From NCBI GenBank assembly GCA_015680685.1, contig MNCI01018936.1:215452-279451 (forward strand): a stretch of DNA of 64,000 nt. The letters are read 5' to 3'. Positions 11,640-22,100 of this stretch are shown piece after piece. Numbering within the stretch: position 1 is the stretch's first letter; each line of letters starts with the position of its first letter. The translations under genes and the position numbers were made by a program. Source of the stretch: Gnetum montanum (lineage: Eukaryota; Streptophyta; Gnetopsida; Gnetales; Gnetaceae). The notes beneath the pieces are model-generated. The model was not told the origin of the DNA. It searched no databases and saw only the letters and a program-made list of their open reading frames with translations.

Positions 11640-12015
11640 GTCACAAAGTCTACTATGCTATGCTACGTTGAGCTATGTAGCATAGCAAGCTTTAGAAGAT
11701 GATTGCAGAATAGAGTGCTATGCTACACTATGCCACGTGACATAGAATAGCATGGCAATAGCTATACCACCAATTCCCTCGCTCAACCTTAAGTCCTTCA
11801 ACAATGTCCCTTTCCGTCAGGAAGTAGAGGACCATGTCTGCTGCTACGCTACGCTGAGCTACATGGCGCAGCGAGGTGTAGCAATCCTACAAAAGAGACA
11901 AAAGGTAGCTCAAAGGGGAGAATCAGCAAGTTTGCAAGTCTCGCAGAAGCAAATTTTGCAAATCGACAAAATTTTTACGACTAAGGCTAGTCGCTATGCT
12001 ACGTAGCATAGCATA
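11640..12015. repeat. Palindromic-word cluster in U3
   Basis: Inverted copies of GCTATGCTAC/GTAGCATAGC recur at about 11652-11690, 11718-11756, 11838-11885 and 11993-12012. The last is a perfect 20-nt palindrome, GCTATGCTACGTAGCATAGC. Confidence 0.85.
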
Positions 12016-12320
12016 GCGTATCAAGCATGCAACACACATGTAGTGAAATGCGCGACAAGGTGCTACACTACAAAGAACAGCAAGGCATGTGGGTGGTTGT
12101 GCCACATTAATGCACTTCACCTAATTGGACCGTTGGCACACGTCTCTAGATGCTGACAACGTTATTACGATGTGACAGGTGCATAGTTGCGGCATGGTAG
12201 GATCACATTACAACAGCCATGCAAGTCCAACAGTCATGTATGGCACATGCAGCACAGAGAAGTCAACGTGGGCCCAAGGCACATGGCATCCAAAATGCCC
12301 CTTTCATATGCCCTTGATCC

Positions 12321-12328
12321 TATAAATA
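12321..12328 (+). promoter_or_regulatory. TATA box of the element 1 LTR
   Basis: TATAAATA within CCTATAAATACCC. It is placed downstream of the palindromic cluster and upstream of the R/U5-like portion, consistent with an RNA polymerase II start in the LTR. Confidence 0.6.
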
Positions 12329-12880
12329 CCCTAACAAGCAGCATTCAAATTCTCTTTCATGCACATTGTTACATCAAGCATTGTAAGATTTCTGTTCAAC
12401 ATTAGAAATAGTTAGCTCTTTCAGCTGGCTTTTTTCTCCACCCCCCTTTTACCACCTTGGTAGAATCTTTGCATTGTCAGTGCCTAAGTTCATGCCCAAG
12501 TGCATGACCTGTTTTGCTCTACATGTCCTGGTTAATCTTGGGATCTCTGCACTTCATCACGCTGTGCAACCGACTGTATCCACCTCAACAGAGCAAACTT
12601 GTAGCTTTGGAGCAGTGCATTTTTCTAACTACATTTTGGCATTATTTTCTACTTTATTTACTTTCAAGCATTACGCTAGAATTTTTTTCCTGTTTTCAAA
12701 ACTACATGTTGCATAAGGCTATATAGACGTTGATTAAGTCCCTGTCTGATCAACCAGACTGTTCAAGGTGCCCAGTATCTACACACATCCAACACGGCCC
12801 TCCCATGGGTACGAGGTCGAAATTGTCTTACCCGCCAACCCCTCGATCTTTTCCAGCCACCGACATTTTTGGTCGCTACA

Positions 12881-12989
12881 ATTGATAGTGCCATCTAGCC
12901 CACACTTTCCATAGATCTTACTAGTGGGAAAATTTTATTATAGTTAGGAGAAGAGGAATAATAGTCATAATAGATTTTTGTGAACACTA
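12881..12989 (+). other. Leader-like sequence after the LTR
   Basis: Directly after the LTR end the sequence reads ATTGATAGTGCCATCTAGCC. This resembles the TGG(C/T)GCCATCT region that follows many plant gypsy 5' LTRs (primer-binding site and leader), with one or two changes. If so, the LTR could also have served as a 5' LTR of a second, truncated copy. Confidence 0.3.
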
Positions 12990-14480
12990 TATTGTTTCAA
13001 ATGGTTCTAAAAACTAGAGAAGGAGTTATGGTTGTGATCATGCAGGACCAAGATGTAACAAGAGCTATAAAAGTGATCATAAATCAAGTAAAATTAATTT
13101 TTCAATGTACCTATTATGCTACTAGTTGATCTTTCTAGAGCCAGACATGCTCAAATGCTAGTTAGTACCATGATGACTCCTACAAATCATGACGATGTAA
13201 TAGATCAACTATTGTAGATTAGGCAAGTTAGGACAAATCATTTTGACATCCTAAGTGATGTCATTGTAGTGCAGTTAGAACTCATTGCAATGAAGGGTAA
13301 GTTGGTCATGGAAAAGACTAGGGAAAAGTATGCAAAAGATGAAATTCGCAAACTAAAAGAAGATATCACGAACCTAAGAGAAAAATATAGAGATCATACT
13401 TAGTTCATTGTGCATGACCAGCTAGACTAGTTTAGAACAGAAAAAATCAATTGCCTCATGGAGCATAGTAAAAAAATGGAAAATGAGAAGAAAAAAGTAG
13501 TGTGGAATGCCTCAATAGTAAAAGTAAATACATATGCACATGCTAAGGCATTCACCATGGTATACGAAAAGAATAAGAAACTTTCTTCAGACAACACTAG
13601 ATTGACCAATGTGGGGAAGTAGAAAAACATCTTTAAAGAGAACACTCATAAGTTAAGAGAATAACTAATGAGGATTAACTAGGAGATGAGCCACCTTGTA
13701 TGAGAAAATAGAACCTTCTCAATGGAGGAGGTATGCAACATCTCATAGAAATCAACTATTGAAATAAGCACATGGTAGAATGAGGCAAAGAGGCATGAAA
13801 GGCTCAAAGAACATTTCTGTGACCAAGTGGGCATGTACAAATAGGTCAATAAAAAGGAAATCTAGATGATGAAGGCCAAGTTCAACTTCATTGTAGCACA
13901 AAATCCAAATTGGTAGCCCATCTTGGATAGCTATGCTCATGTCCACCAAGTAGAGATTAAAAACAAAGACCTGCAGATAGAGGATTTAATAAAATAAATG
14001 GGATTAGCAAACTTGCGATGTGCTAACTTGACCATGTTAATAGTCGGTAGGCCTAAAAATGAGCTAGAATAGCAATTAGTGGCCTTGTATGCATTATATA
14101 AGAAGGAATTTTTTGATCATAAGGATGATTTCCAAAAGGTTTAGGTGGTAACTTCTAAGCAAGAAGTGAGAAAGGCTAGCTACTAAGGGTAGAAAGATGT
14201 TGTGAAAAACTTGGCTAGAAGAATGTTTAACTATTAAGAGTTACACAAGATGACCAAAGCATTGAGGAGAAAAGAAGACAATTTGTGGCATGGTATTTCT
14301 TCGTGGCATGGTATGTTAAGGCCAATCAGATGTTTTGTAGCTACGCTATCCATGGGATGTACTAGCTCCATCACACATTACACAATCATCATGAATAATA
14401 CATGACCCAAAAATAAAGGAAAAGAAACTTTAGGCACTGCTCAATAGATATAAATTTTAGTAGCCTGATGATAAGAAAAA
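12990..14480 (+). pseudogene. Coiled-coil accessory ORF of an LTR element, 5'-truncated
   Basis: The + frame, broken almost only by TAG stops, encodes long charged heptad-like helices (for example KYAKDEIRKLKEDI and KNKDLQIEDLIKQMGL, the latter with Gln inferred at a TAG). The minus-strand ORF at 41640-44447 is homologous, with LSDVIVVQLELIAMKGKLV against LSDEIIVTQLKPLEMKGKF, and QVNKKEIQ against EVNKKEMQ. Relative to that copy it lacks the N-terminal plant-transposon-protein-like domain. It ends shortly before an LTR at 14678, just as the other copy does. It is likely an element-encoded accessory protein. Enzymatic activity is not indicated. Confidence 0.6.
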
Positions 14481-14665
14481 ACAATCGATGGAGTAGCCAC
14501 CACCATTAGGCACTATTAGGCTACATCTAGCTTCATCAACTTTTCTTGTTTTAGTCTAGTTTGTGTTATCATAACTTGTATCAACTTTTTAAACACCACT
14601 ATGTCCTCATTTTGTAATGGATTCTATCCTCCTTTTTTTTTAACTTGAAGATGAGTCTCTAGTTA

Positions 14666-14677
14666 GTCATGGGGGTA
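14666..14677 (+). promoter_or_regulatory. Polypurine tract
   Basis: GTCATGGGGGTA directly precedes TGATAAAATT. A GGGGGTA tract next to the LTR start is typical of Athila/Tat-class elements. Confidence 0.6.
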
Positions 14678-15538
14678 TGATAAAATTAATTTTCTTCACC
14701 TATGATATCATAAATACAATATTGTATTTACAATGTCATATATATAATATCACAGCACAATCTACGACATTGTAGATTTGATATTATGGGATGTGTGCAG
14801 CCAATAAATATAATACTTGGATACATGGATCCTCAAAATTTTTCATTTTATATGAATAGAACTCTTTTAGTTTGTTTTTGTAATCTAGCACTTAGAAGTG
14901 TGAATATCCATAGTGTAGTATGACTTAATGAATAGAGTCTTTCTTTGAACATCTTGTACTTGGGCACAAATGTGACTAATGATAAATATTGAGCTATTTC
15001 ATACCATTGTAGCCTTCACCTAGTTTTCTATTTTACTTAGCATAATGTTTACTATTTTCCTAGTTAATGTTTTACTATTCCATGCAGTTTACTATTATTG
15101 TTGTTATTGAGCAGAATGAGTACAACTGATTTTTAGCACTTAAGTGTAATTACCTGGTATGCCTAGTAGTGGTACACTTGGTATCCTAGTAATAGTTACA
15201 TAAAGGCCAAGGTGTGTATGAAAGATTAGGAACAAATGCTCATTGCCATAGGCTATAATAGATTCATTTACTTGTTTTTACTTAGAATTAGAAACTACTT
15301 TCATTCTCACATTGCTTGCTAGGAGTAAGAATGACCGAACAACATCAAATATCATATACCTCATGGTGAGCTAAACCGTACACATAGACTTCACTAGATC
15401 CATGTGGGAAGACAATTGTCTTGAACTTAAACCAATTAATAGCATAATTACATTAGCTCATCCATAGATTACGATCTAGTTGTGCGTGAACGCCTGTCTC
15501 TTGTATTTTTAGGTGTTGGATTGCTCCACCACTAATCA
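14678..15538 (+). mobile_element. Athila-type LTR (3' LTR of the coiled-coil unit)
   Basis: 861 bp from TGATAAAATT to CCACTAATCA. It shares the layout of the other LTRs of this family in the window. There is a U3 with short inverted words (GATATCATAAATAC, TACAATGTCATATATATAA), a TATA-like AATAAATA at 14803-14810, then ACTTGGATACATGGA and a U5 ending in a TCATCA-like terminus. The solo LTR at 59099-59984 aligns over the TATA region (ACTTGGGTGCATAG). Confidence 0.65.
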
Positions 15539-16569
15539 CTATCTAATAATAATCTTAGAATTTGAAATAAATTAAATATATAAAGCATGGTGAGTCAGTG
15601 AATGTAAAATATAAATATAAAATATTGAAAAAAATAATCTAAAAATAATTTTTTTATGCATTCTTGTTAAATTTTTTTAGGAATAAAATCAAATATTGAG
15701 ATTTATAATTCATGAACACCTATTAAGTAATAGTAGCAACAAATCATTAACTTTACTTTTCATAATTAAAAAAAAAATTTGGATTTTCCAATATCTCTTA
15801 ATGTCCAATGTAGAAAAGTAAATATACTAAAGATTTGATTTCTAAGTAAAGTATTTATTAATTGTGGATATAATAAAATTCCATTTATTGTAGATCAATA
15901 TTCTAACACATTAACAACCCATCAATATGCAATGTTTATTCTATTTCTTAATATAAATTAATTTTCAATTTTTAAGAGTTTAAGGTAGACCTAATAACAT
16001 GGAAAAATTCATATTCTTCGCTTAAGAAAACTAAAATATTTAGAGGCCCTTAATAAATGATGCTAGATGGCTTTGCTATTTGACCAAATATCCTTGGTAT
16101 ATGGGCACATCCTTAAGTTTAAGTAAAAGAAATTTTTGATTTTTATCCTTTGTTGATATTTTTCATTAAAATAGTAATTGTATAGCATATGCAAAAACAT
16201 ATAATAGCATAATAAATAAACGGATATGATCAAATATGTAGAATTGAATTAATAAAAGCATATCAAAAGATATTTTAAAAAAATATATAATTGATTTAGG
16301 GAAGAAACATTTGAAATTTGATGAAAGTAAGTGCTACTTATCCTTTGTTATTTTTAATAATTTTGAAGATCATTATTTCTTAAAAGATAAGTGACATATC
16401 ATATTCTTTTAGATTGTAAGTGCTCACTTCCATATCATCATCATTATCCTAGACTTTTCCCAATAAATTAGGTTAGGTAACATGAGTTATTTTCACCATC
16501 AACATATATTAATCTTTATTTGCTCGTAATTTCTTTGTATCATCATCAATAATTTTTTTCCTATGTTTT
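15539..16569. other. AT-rich spacer, nothing recognised
   Basis: No ORF of note. The last ~150 bp (about 16420-16569) contain ATCATCATCATTATC-like triplet runs on the + strand, which may be the 3' untranslated end of the minus-strand RTE LINE that follows. Confidence 0.4.
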
Positions 16570-17184
16570 TTTTTTTGCTTTTCCTTTTAATGGGTTTTTA
16601 GAAACAATTATGTAGCAACCTTTTTCTAAAGGCTATTTATTTGATCTTCTTTGCACATGCCCAAGCCATCTAAGATGTCATTTGTATATTTGAAATAGAA
16701 ACCACTCCAAGTATTCATGTAATGTCTCTACTATGTAATGTCTTTCTTCTCATAAGATTTAACATCCATTTAAGTATTTGCATTTTTTCTACATTAATTT
16801 GTTGTTAATATCTCTTTTATGTTATCCAACGTTCAACATCATATAAGATAGTAGGCTTAATTCTTATTCCATAAAATTTTCTCTTTCTTTTTATTAGAAT
16901 TCTTTTATGACATAGAACACCATTAGCTTTTTTCCATTTTGATCATCTGCCTCAATCATATTTTTCATATCTTTATTGATTTCAGCATCTGATTAGAACA
17001 TTGAACTTAGATTGTAAAACTACACTAAGGAATCTTTTAAACTTACATTGTCACTTCTATATTGTCATTGTTTATGTTGTTATTAGAATTTCATCCCATA
17101 TGTATTATCTAACTTCTACTAATTTTTGAGCTTTTGGATTCTAGAGCATGTGTCCGTTTCTCTATTTTAGAAGCTATATGTTCT
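16570..17184 (-). pseudogene. RTE-type LINE ORF2, C-terminal half
   Basis: On the minus strand, spread over several frames, are the signatures of the C-terminal half of a plant RTE reverse transcriptase. In order they are a HALESKSSKISRSQ-like stretch (family pattern LESKGLKLSRSKTEY), a DAEINKDMKNMIEA segment (pattern DGEIDEDVNHRIRAGW), a TILYDVERW-like segment, a KMQILKWML-like segment and a LDGLGMCKED-like tail (pattern LRWFGHVQRRP). The missing N-terminal portion resumes at 29197-29480, so the LINE is split by the 12-kb LTR element between. Confidence 0.6.
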
Positions 17185-17189
17185 AAAGT

Positions 17190-17706
17190 TGATGAGTAGT
17201 TAGAGAATTCCAACACTTAACTATACAAGTCACAAGTGTACACACAACTAGATTATAATCCATGGATAGATAATGTAAGTATACTACTGATTTTATAGTA
17301 AGTTTGTGATCATTTTCTTCCCACTTAGAATTAGCAAGTTGAAAAATGTATAGTTTAACTCTTAGTGAGGTATATGATAAAATGATGTCATTGGCTCTTA
17401 AATGTGCTAAGGGTAGACCTAGTGAAAATGAGTGTAAATTATATCTCTAAATACAATGAAAATATTAAGATATTCTATCCTATGGAAATATGTATATGTT
17501 CGTAGTTTTCTTTACATGTCCCGGGTTGATGTAACTATTACTAGGGTTAGTAAGTATCTTTACTACTGAGTGAATCAAGCAAAGTGACTACTAGGTTACC
17601 AGATAATTACACTTTACACTCAAAACTAGTCATATTCATTCCACCTTACTAATGAAAATTGCAATAGTAAATGACAAGGAAATGTAAATGACTTAGTAAA
17701 AGTAAA
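17190..17706 (-). mobile_element. 3' LTR of element A, truncated by element D
   Basis: Starts TGATGAGTAGTTAGAGAATT, closely matching the inner end of the 5' LTR at 28376 (TAGTTAGAGAATTGAAATAC). Similarity continues to TAGTAAAAGTAAA at 17694-17706, then stops exactly where the plus-strand LTR begins. The remaining U3 of about 300 bp is absent. Confidence 0.75.
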
Positions 17707-18649
17707 TGATGAATCACCATTTGATGTTGGCTGCGACATCAGTTACACAATGTCAAGGCTGCAACATCCCGTATGCAATGTTGGGGCCTAGATCTAATGT
17801 TAGATGTTCGATGTTGGGGTATATACCCTGAATCTATAAATATTGTGCCTGGACTCCTATTTTAGGGAATTTTTTCATTAGTTAGTTTTCAGTATGCAAG
17901 CAAGGTAGCGAATCTCTTGCTATTTCTTCCTCCTAGAGTTAGAATATTTTCGAGTGTCCATAGAAGGAGTCAAAAGTATGTACAGTTATTTGTATGAGAA
18001 CTAATACACTTAAGCACAGTAGTGTGATAGGAATAAAATGAACTCTTTTGACAATCCTTGCAGCATTAAGAATAGCTTAATATTTTCCTTATTACATTTT
18101 ATTTTCTTATTCTTTACGTTAATGCATTTGATTACGCAATTTATTTTCATCAATTAATGAACATGAGTATGACCACTTCAAGCATTCATATAGTACTTGG
18201 TAACCTAGCAATGCTTAACATTTGGTAACCCAGTAGTGCTATATGTGTTTAAGATGTATTTAAGAAAGTGGGATGGTTACTTGTGTTAGGCTAGATAGAC
18301 AATAGAAATTAGTTTTCAATCTAATCTACCCTTATTCTTGTCATAGGTAATTACATCTATAAAATATAAAACGACAAAAATTCATATACCTTAANCCCTT
18401 ATTCTTGTCATAGGTGATTACATCTATAAAATATAAAACGACAAAAATTCATATACCTTAATTACACTTAAACCATATCTTTGAGCCTCACAAGTATAGT
18501 TGGGAAGACAACAAACATTCTAAACACCATTTCATTTCCTAGAGGAACTAGTATATGAGATAACTATAGGACCATGAAATTCGACTGGATCGCGTGTAAC
18601 ACCTTAGTGATTCATATGGTTGGGCATAGGGGTACCTTGCTACTCATCA
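17707..18649 (+). mobile_element. 5' LTR of element D (Athila-type)
   Basis: TGATGAATCACC at the start and CTTGCTACTCATCA at the end give TGATGA...TCATCA termini. A TATA box (TATAAAT, 17835-17841) lies downstream of inverted GATGTTGG/CGACATC words. The last 60 bp (CATATGGTTGGGCATAGGGG) are nearly identical to the end of the solo LTR at 59984. A primer-binding site follows at once. The length is inflated by a 66-bp duplication around an N. Confidence 0.8.
18329..18461 (+). repeat. 66-bp direct duplication around a single N
   Basis: 18329-18394 and 18396-18461 are identical except one A/G difference, and are separated by the only isolated N in the window (18395). This looks like an assembly join rather than biology. 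Confidence 0.85.
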
Positions 18650-18670
18650 TTGGCACCATTGCTGGGGACC
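18650..18670 (+). promoter_or_regulatory. Primer-binding site, tRNA-Asp type
   Basis: TTGGCACCATTGCTGGGGAC follows the LTR end directly. Against the usual plant tRNA-Asp site it differs only at three CpG positions, each a CG to CA or TG change. Confidence 0.75.
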
Positions 18671-19132
18671 TTTTTGTTATTTTTAGCACTATCTAGGACC
18701 TAGTGAAAGTATTTAAATTATTGGAAGAAACCTGAGGATGATATCTTATTTCATAATTACTACAATAAATTCTTAGAGCACATTGTGATTTTTATTCTCT
18801 AACTAAAACTATCTTCTTCTCACTAGAATGCTTCTCTGCCCAAGCCTAATAACATCCATCCATCAAAGCCTTAATAGTATTGAATTATCTATACTTACCT
18901 TGATGAGTATGTGCCATACTTCATCTTCATCCTATGCCAGGATGAATAACTACAGTGGTGTGACATGGAGGACAACATTACGTTGCCACCCAATCATACT
19001 ACTCTTGCAATGCTCTATCAAATTCTTGGATGATATGATCTTCAAGACTGACATGGGGAGTATAATGTGGAGGATGTTAATACTAGTTATTATCATTCCA
19101 CAAAAGCACAACACCTATGGGATTTGCAACTA

Positions 19133-21200
19133 GAGTCACGCTATGAAGTTTTGAAGGGAAAAGGGCTTAAAAATTCTCTGTTCCTATTCTACCAACAACC
19201 TAGTGGGGAACCCTTCTCTGGGGGTTTTCCACTTAATGACGCTCCTCTCTTTAACTTCAGTGATGGAGGTCAAAACTAGAATTTGCACTCCATAATTCAC
19301 AATCTTGATTTTGATAATAAGGAATGCAATGATAAAGATTGATCTAGAGGGGCAAGTCAAGAAAGGAATGCTAACAAGAAGAACAATTGTGATTGTGATT
19401 GTGATCATTGAAGAGATGGTAGTAGGCACTGTGATGATGCTGATTCTCCTTCCTCTTCCCCTTCATCATCATCTTCTTCTTTTGGCTTCAACCATAACCG
19501 TAGAAGGTGAGATCATGATGGAGGTGATCGAAATGAGTGCAATGATCAACAAGACCAAAATAACCAAAGGGATCATTGAGATAGGCAAGAACATGGGTGC
19601 AGATGTTTAAGAGAGGGACATCGCCATGAACAAAGGGGTAGTAGAGGGCATTGTAGGCACCATGATCAAGACCTCGATGAGCCTCTATTTGCTACCTCAA
19701 GTATGCTTAACATCACATTGGTAGTTAGAATTACAACAAGGCATGTGACAGATAGTCAGATCAAATAATTAGAAATGAACATTCCTTGATTTGAAGGAGG
19801 ATATAACACTAATCCTTAGAATCAACTTCAAGCTTTCCAAGATGCATGTTCCTTGTAAAACATAGAGAATGAGTGGCAAAAACTAAAGTTATTTTCCAAG
19901 ACATTCATCAAAGAAGCAGAGAACTGGTACCAGTCTTTAGAATTGGAATCTATCAAATGATAGAGTACAATGCTTGAAATGTTCAATGATAAGTATCAAA
20001 TGTACTTCCAACTGTCTAACTTAAGGAAGCAAATTCAAGGATGAAAATAAGGAGCACACAAACCCTTAGATGCAGTAATTGGCTGATACTATGCCTTGAT
20101 TCACAAATTTCCTAGTCATGGTTATTCTCAGTTGGCCCAACTCCACCACATTATAGATGGGCTTTGTAATGAAATGAGGAAAAACCTTGGTGTCTATGCC
20201 CAAGGGCAGTTATCAGAATTAAGTATCCATCAGGTACAAAGGTTAATAGAGTAGATCACCAAAGAGGAAGGTGCACTAAGAAAGAGAGAAAGTGTAGAGG
20301 AGTACAACTATGGTCCTTCCATTCACAAGTGGAAGGTTTCATTCTATGAAAGTGAGGACGAATCCATATTTGATGAGAGAATGCATAAGAAAGCCTTGCC
20401 ACTTTAATAGTTCCAATCTGAACTTATGACCAAGGTTGATTAGTTAAGAGACTCCATGGATAGTAGATCTCAAGCTATCCTCAAAATTGTTGAGGAGTCC
20501 TCAGAACAAGGTAGTGACCATGATTGTAGGAGGTGCAAAGAAGCTAAACATGCATGTTACAAAGGTAAGGGCAAAATTGCTACAATAGAAGAGGTTGTAG
20601 ATAGTGAATCAGATGATGATTGTGGATATGATGTCTACTAGTATGAACATCCTAAGGGATGTTATCCTATTGTGTCACATCTTCAGGAGTTTGGGGTGTA
20701 TGCCTTACATCCATGACTTACACCAAGGCAAACATTTAGAAGGTTGCCTTATTCCTAAGGTAATCTTAGATAGTTTTACCAAAAATAACCATATTATCCA
20801 AGTAGAACTCCACCACAACTACATGAATTGTACCAACAATGGCAGTGATCACAATCATGGGCATTTGCACCACCAAGGCAACAATACCATTACCAGTAGC
20901 CTGATCCATATGGTTACCACGTTTAGCAACCCATGTCTCCACATGACCTTTCTAGTCATGTTTCTAATATTTAGCCTTACTACCATCCTTTTGATTACTA
21001 TCAAATCCCTTCTCCACATGAAAGAAGGGATGCCATCTCCTATCCTTATCCTCCTCCTATCCCTATACATACTCCTCCACTAGTTGCATAGCTACCACCT
21101 ACTCCTCCTATGCAAGGTGAACTGCCCACTCAACAATAAAAATGCAATGCTATGAGGCAGTTAATTTGCAATCCAATCATCACCTACAAGGCCTTGTGTA
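19133..21200 (+). pseudogene. Athila-like gag of element D
   Basis: The frame begins in a Phe/Gly/Pro stretch and then enters a low-complexity tract rich in His, Asp, Arg, Asn and Ser (about 19350-19660). It ends in DEPLFATSSMLNI, and the helical gag core follows (19780-20290; NWYQSLELES, MLEMFNDKYQMYFQL, HHIIDGLCNEMRKNLGVY). Next is a Cys/His motif CRRCKEAKHACYKGKGK near 20527 and an acidic TIEEVVDSESDDD. A Pro/Tyr-rich tail runs to about 21120. Two minus-strand homologues are present (26300-28350, 55011-57690). Many stops sit at expected Gln. Pol does not follow; instead the sequence runs into the integrase tail of element A in opposite orientation near 21170-21240. Confidence 0.75.
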
Positions 21201-21222
21201 ACCTGCTAGATGATAAGGCTAC

Positions 21223-22100
21223 TAACTAGTTTTCATTTAGCAAGTTGAGATTTATCAGTCGTTCTTTTTGGGCTAGATTTAAGTCAAGGTCAAAGTCACA
21301 AGCTGTTGAAAGTGTATGGAGTTTAAATTGAATAGGAAGTATTGGTAGTTTTCCATATACAATCTCATAGGGAGAGTAGCCTATAGGAAGTTTCTAGGTT
21401 GATTGGTAGGTCCAAAGGACATTATTTAGTTTTGTGCTCTAGTCTTTTCTATACTTGCTAACAGTTCTTGTTAATATTCATGCGATTTCCCTATTGGTAA
21501 CCTTAGCTTGACCATTAGCTTGGGGATGGTAAGGTGTTGTGAGTTTGTGTTCAACCCCCAAGCATTGCATAAGCTTCCAAAAAGTAGTGCTTGTAAAATG
21601 AGTTCCATTGTTAGAAATTACTGCACATGGCATAACAAACTTGTTTACAATATTTTGTTGTACAAATCGAGCAGCAGTAGAATAAGTATAGTCAATGATG
21701 GCTACTACTTTTGTCCATTTCATATAATAGTCAAAAATGACTATGACATATGCCTTTCCATTTGACATGGGTGTGACGGGACCCATGAAAATAATGCCCC
21801 AAATGTCAAATGTTTCTAAAGGTTGAATCCATTTTTGAGGTCCTTCCATTTAAGTAAGCATTCCACCATCCCATTGGCATTTTTCATAAGAGCGGATAAA
21901 ATGCTGAGCATCCCTAAACAGTGTTAGCCTTGAATACCCTACCATTAGGATTTTAATGGTTGTAGATCCCAGGATAGTGTCCTCCACAAGGACCTTCATG
22001 AGTGTCTTGGAGAATGTGTAGTTAATTAGCATTAGGGACACACCAACAAACTAGGACATTGGTGCACACCTTGTAGAGGTATCCATTGATCTCCATGAAG
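21223..22100 (-). pseudogene. Athila-like integrase of element A, catalytic triad lost
   Basis: Minus-strand frame 22041-21478 carries the zinc-binding end (FIRSYEKCQWDGG, one Cys replaced by Tyr) and the core. The core shows FDIWGIIFMGPV where the first Asp should follow WGI, VISNNGTHFTS where the second Asp is Asn, and YHPQANGQAKVTNREIARIL where the Glu is Lys. The C-terminal part (LNNVLWTYQSTQ, GYSPYEIVYG) continues to about 21223. The PYHPQ.NGQ..VTNREI pattern and the downstream LNEN motif fit Athila. All three catalytic residues are changed, so it cannot be active. Confidence 0.85.

Larger units (their letters stand above)
11374..12880 (+). mobile_element. 3' LTR of the Tat-like element 1
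   Basis: About 1507 bp, beginning TGAAACACCC just after a polypurine tract and ending GGTCGCTACA, so it has TG...CA termini. A TATA box (TATAAATA, 12321-12328) lies about 560 bp before the end. The upstream U3 portion (11640-12012) is packed with copies of a GCTATGCTACG-like palindromic word. The start is inferred from the tract and from the common TG(T/A)AACACCC opening of plant gypsy LTRs. The 5' LTR lies outside the window, so it cannot be confirmed by pairing. Confidence 0.6.

Noticed and set aside
19305-19610. A 101-codon Met/Ile-rich plus-strand frame
   Set aside because: Shadow of the His/Asp/Arg-rich gag tract in another frame. The minus-strand frame at 56643-56990 is the same kind of shadow in element C.
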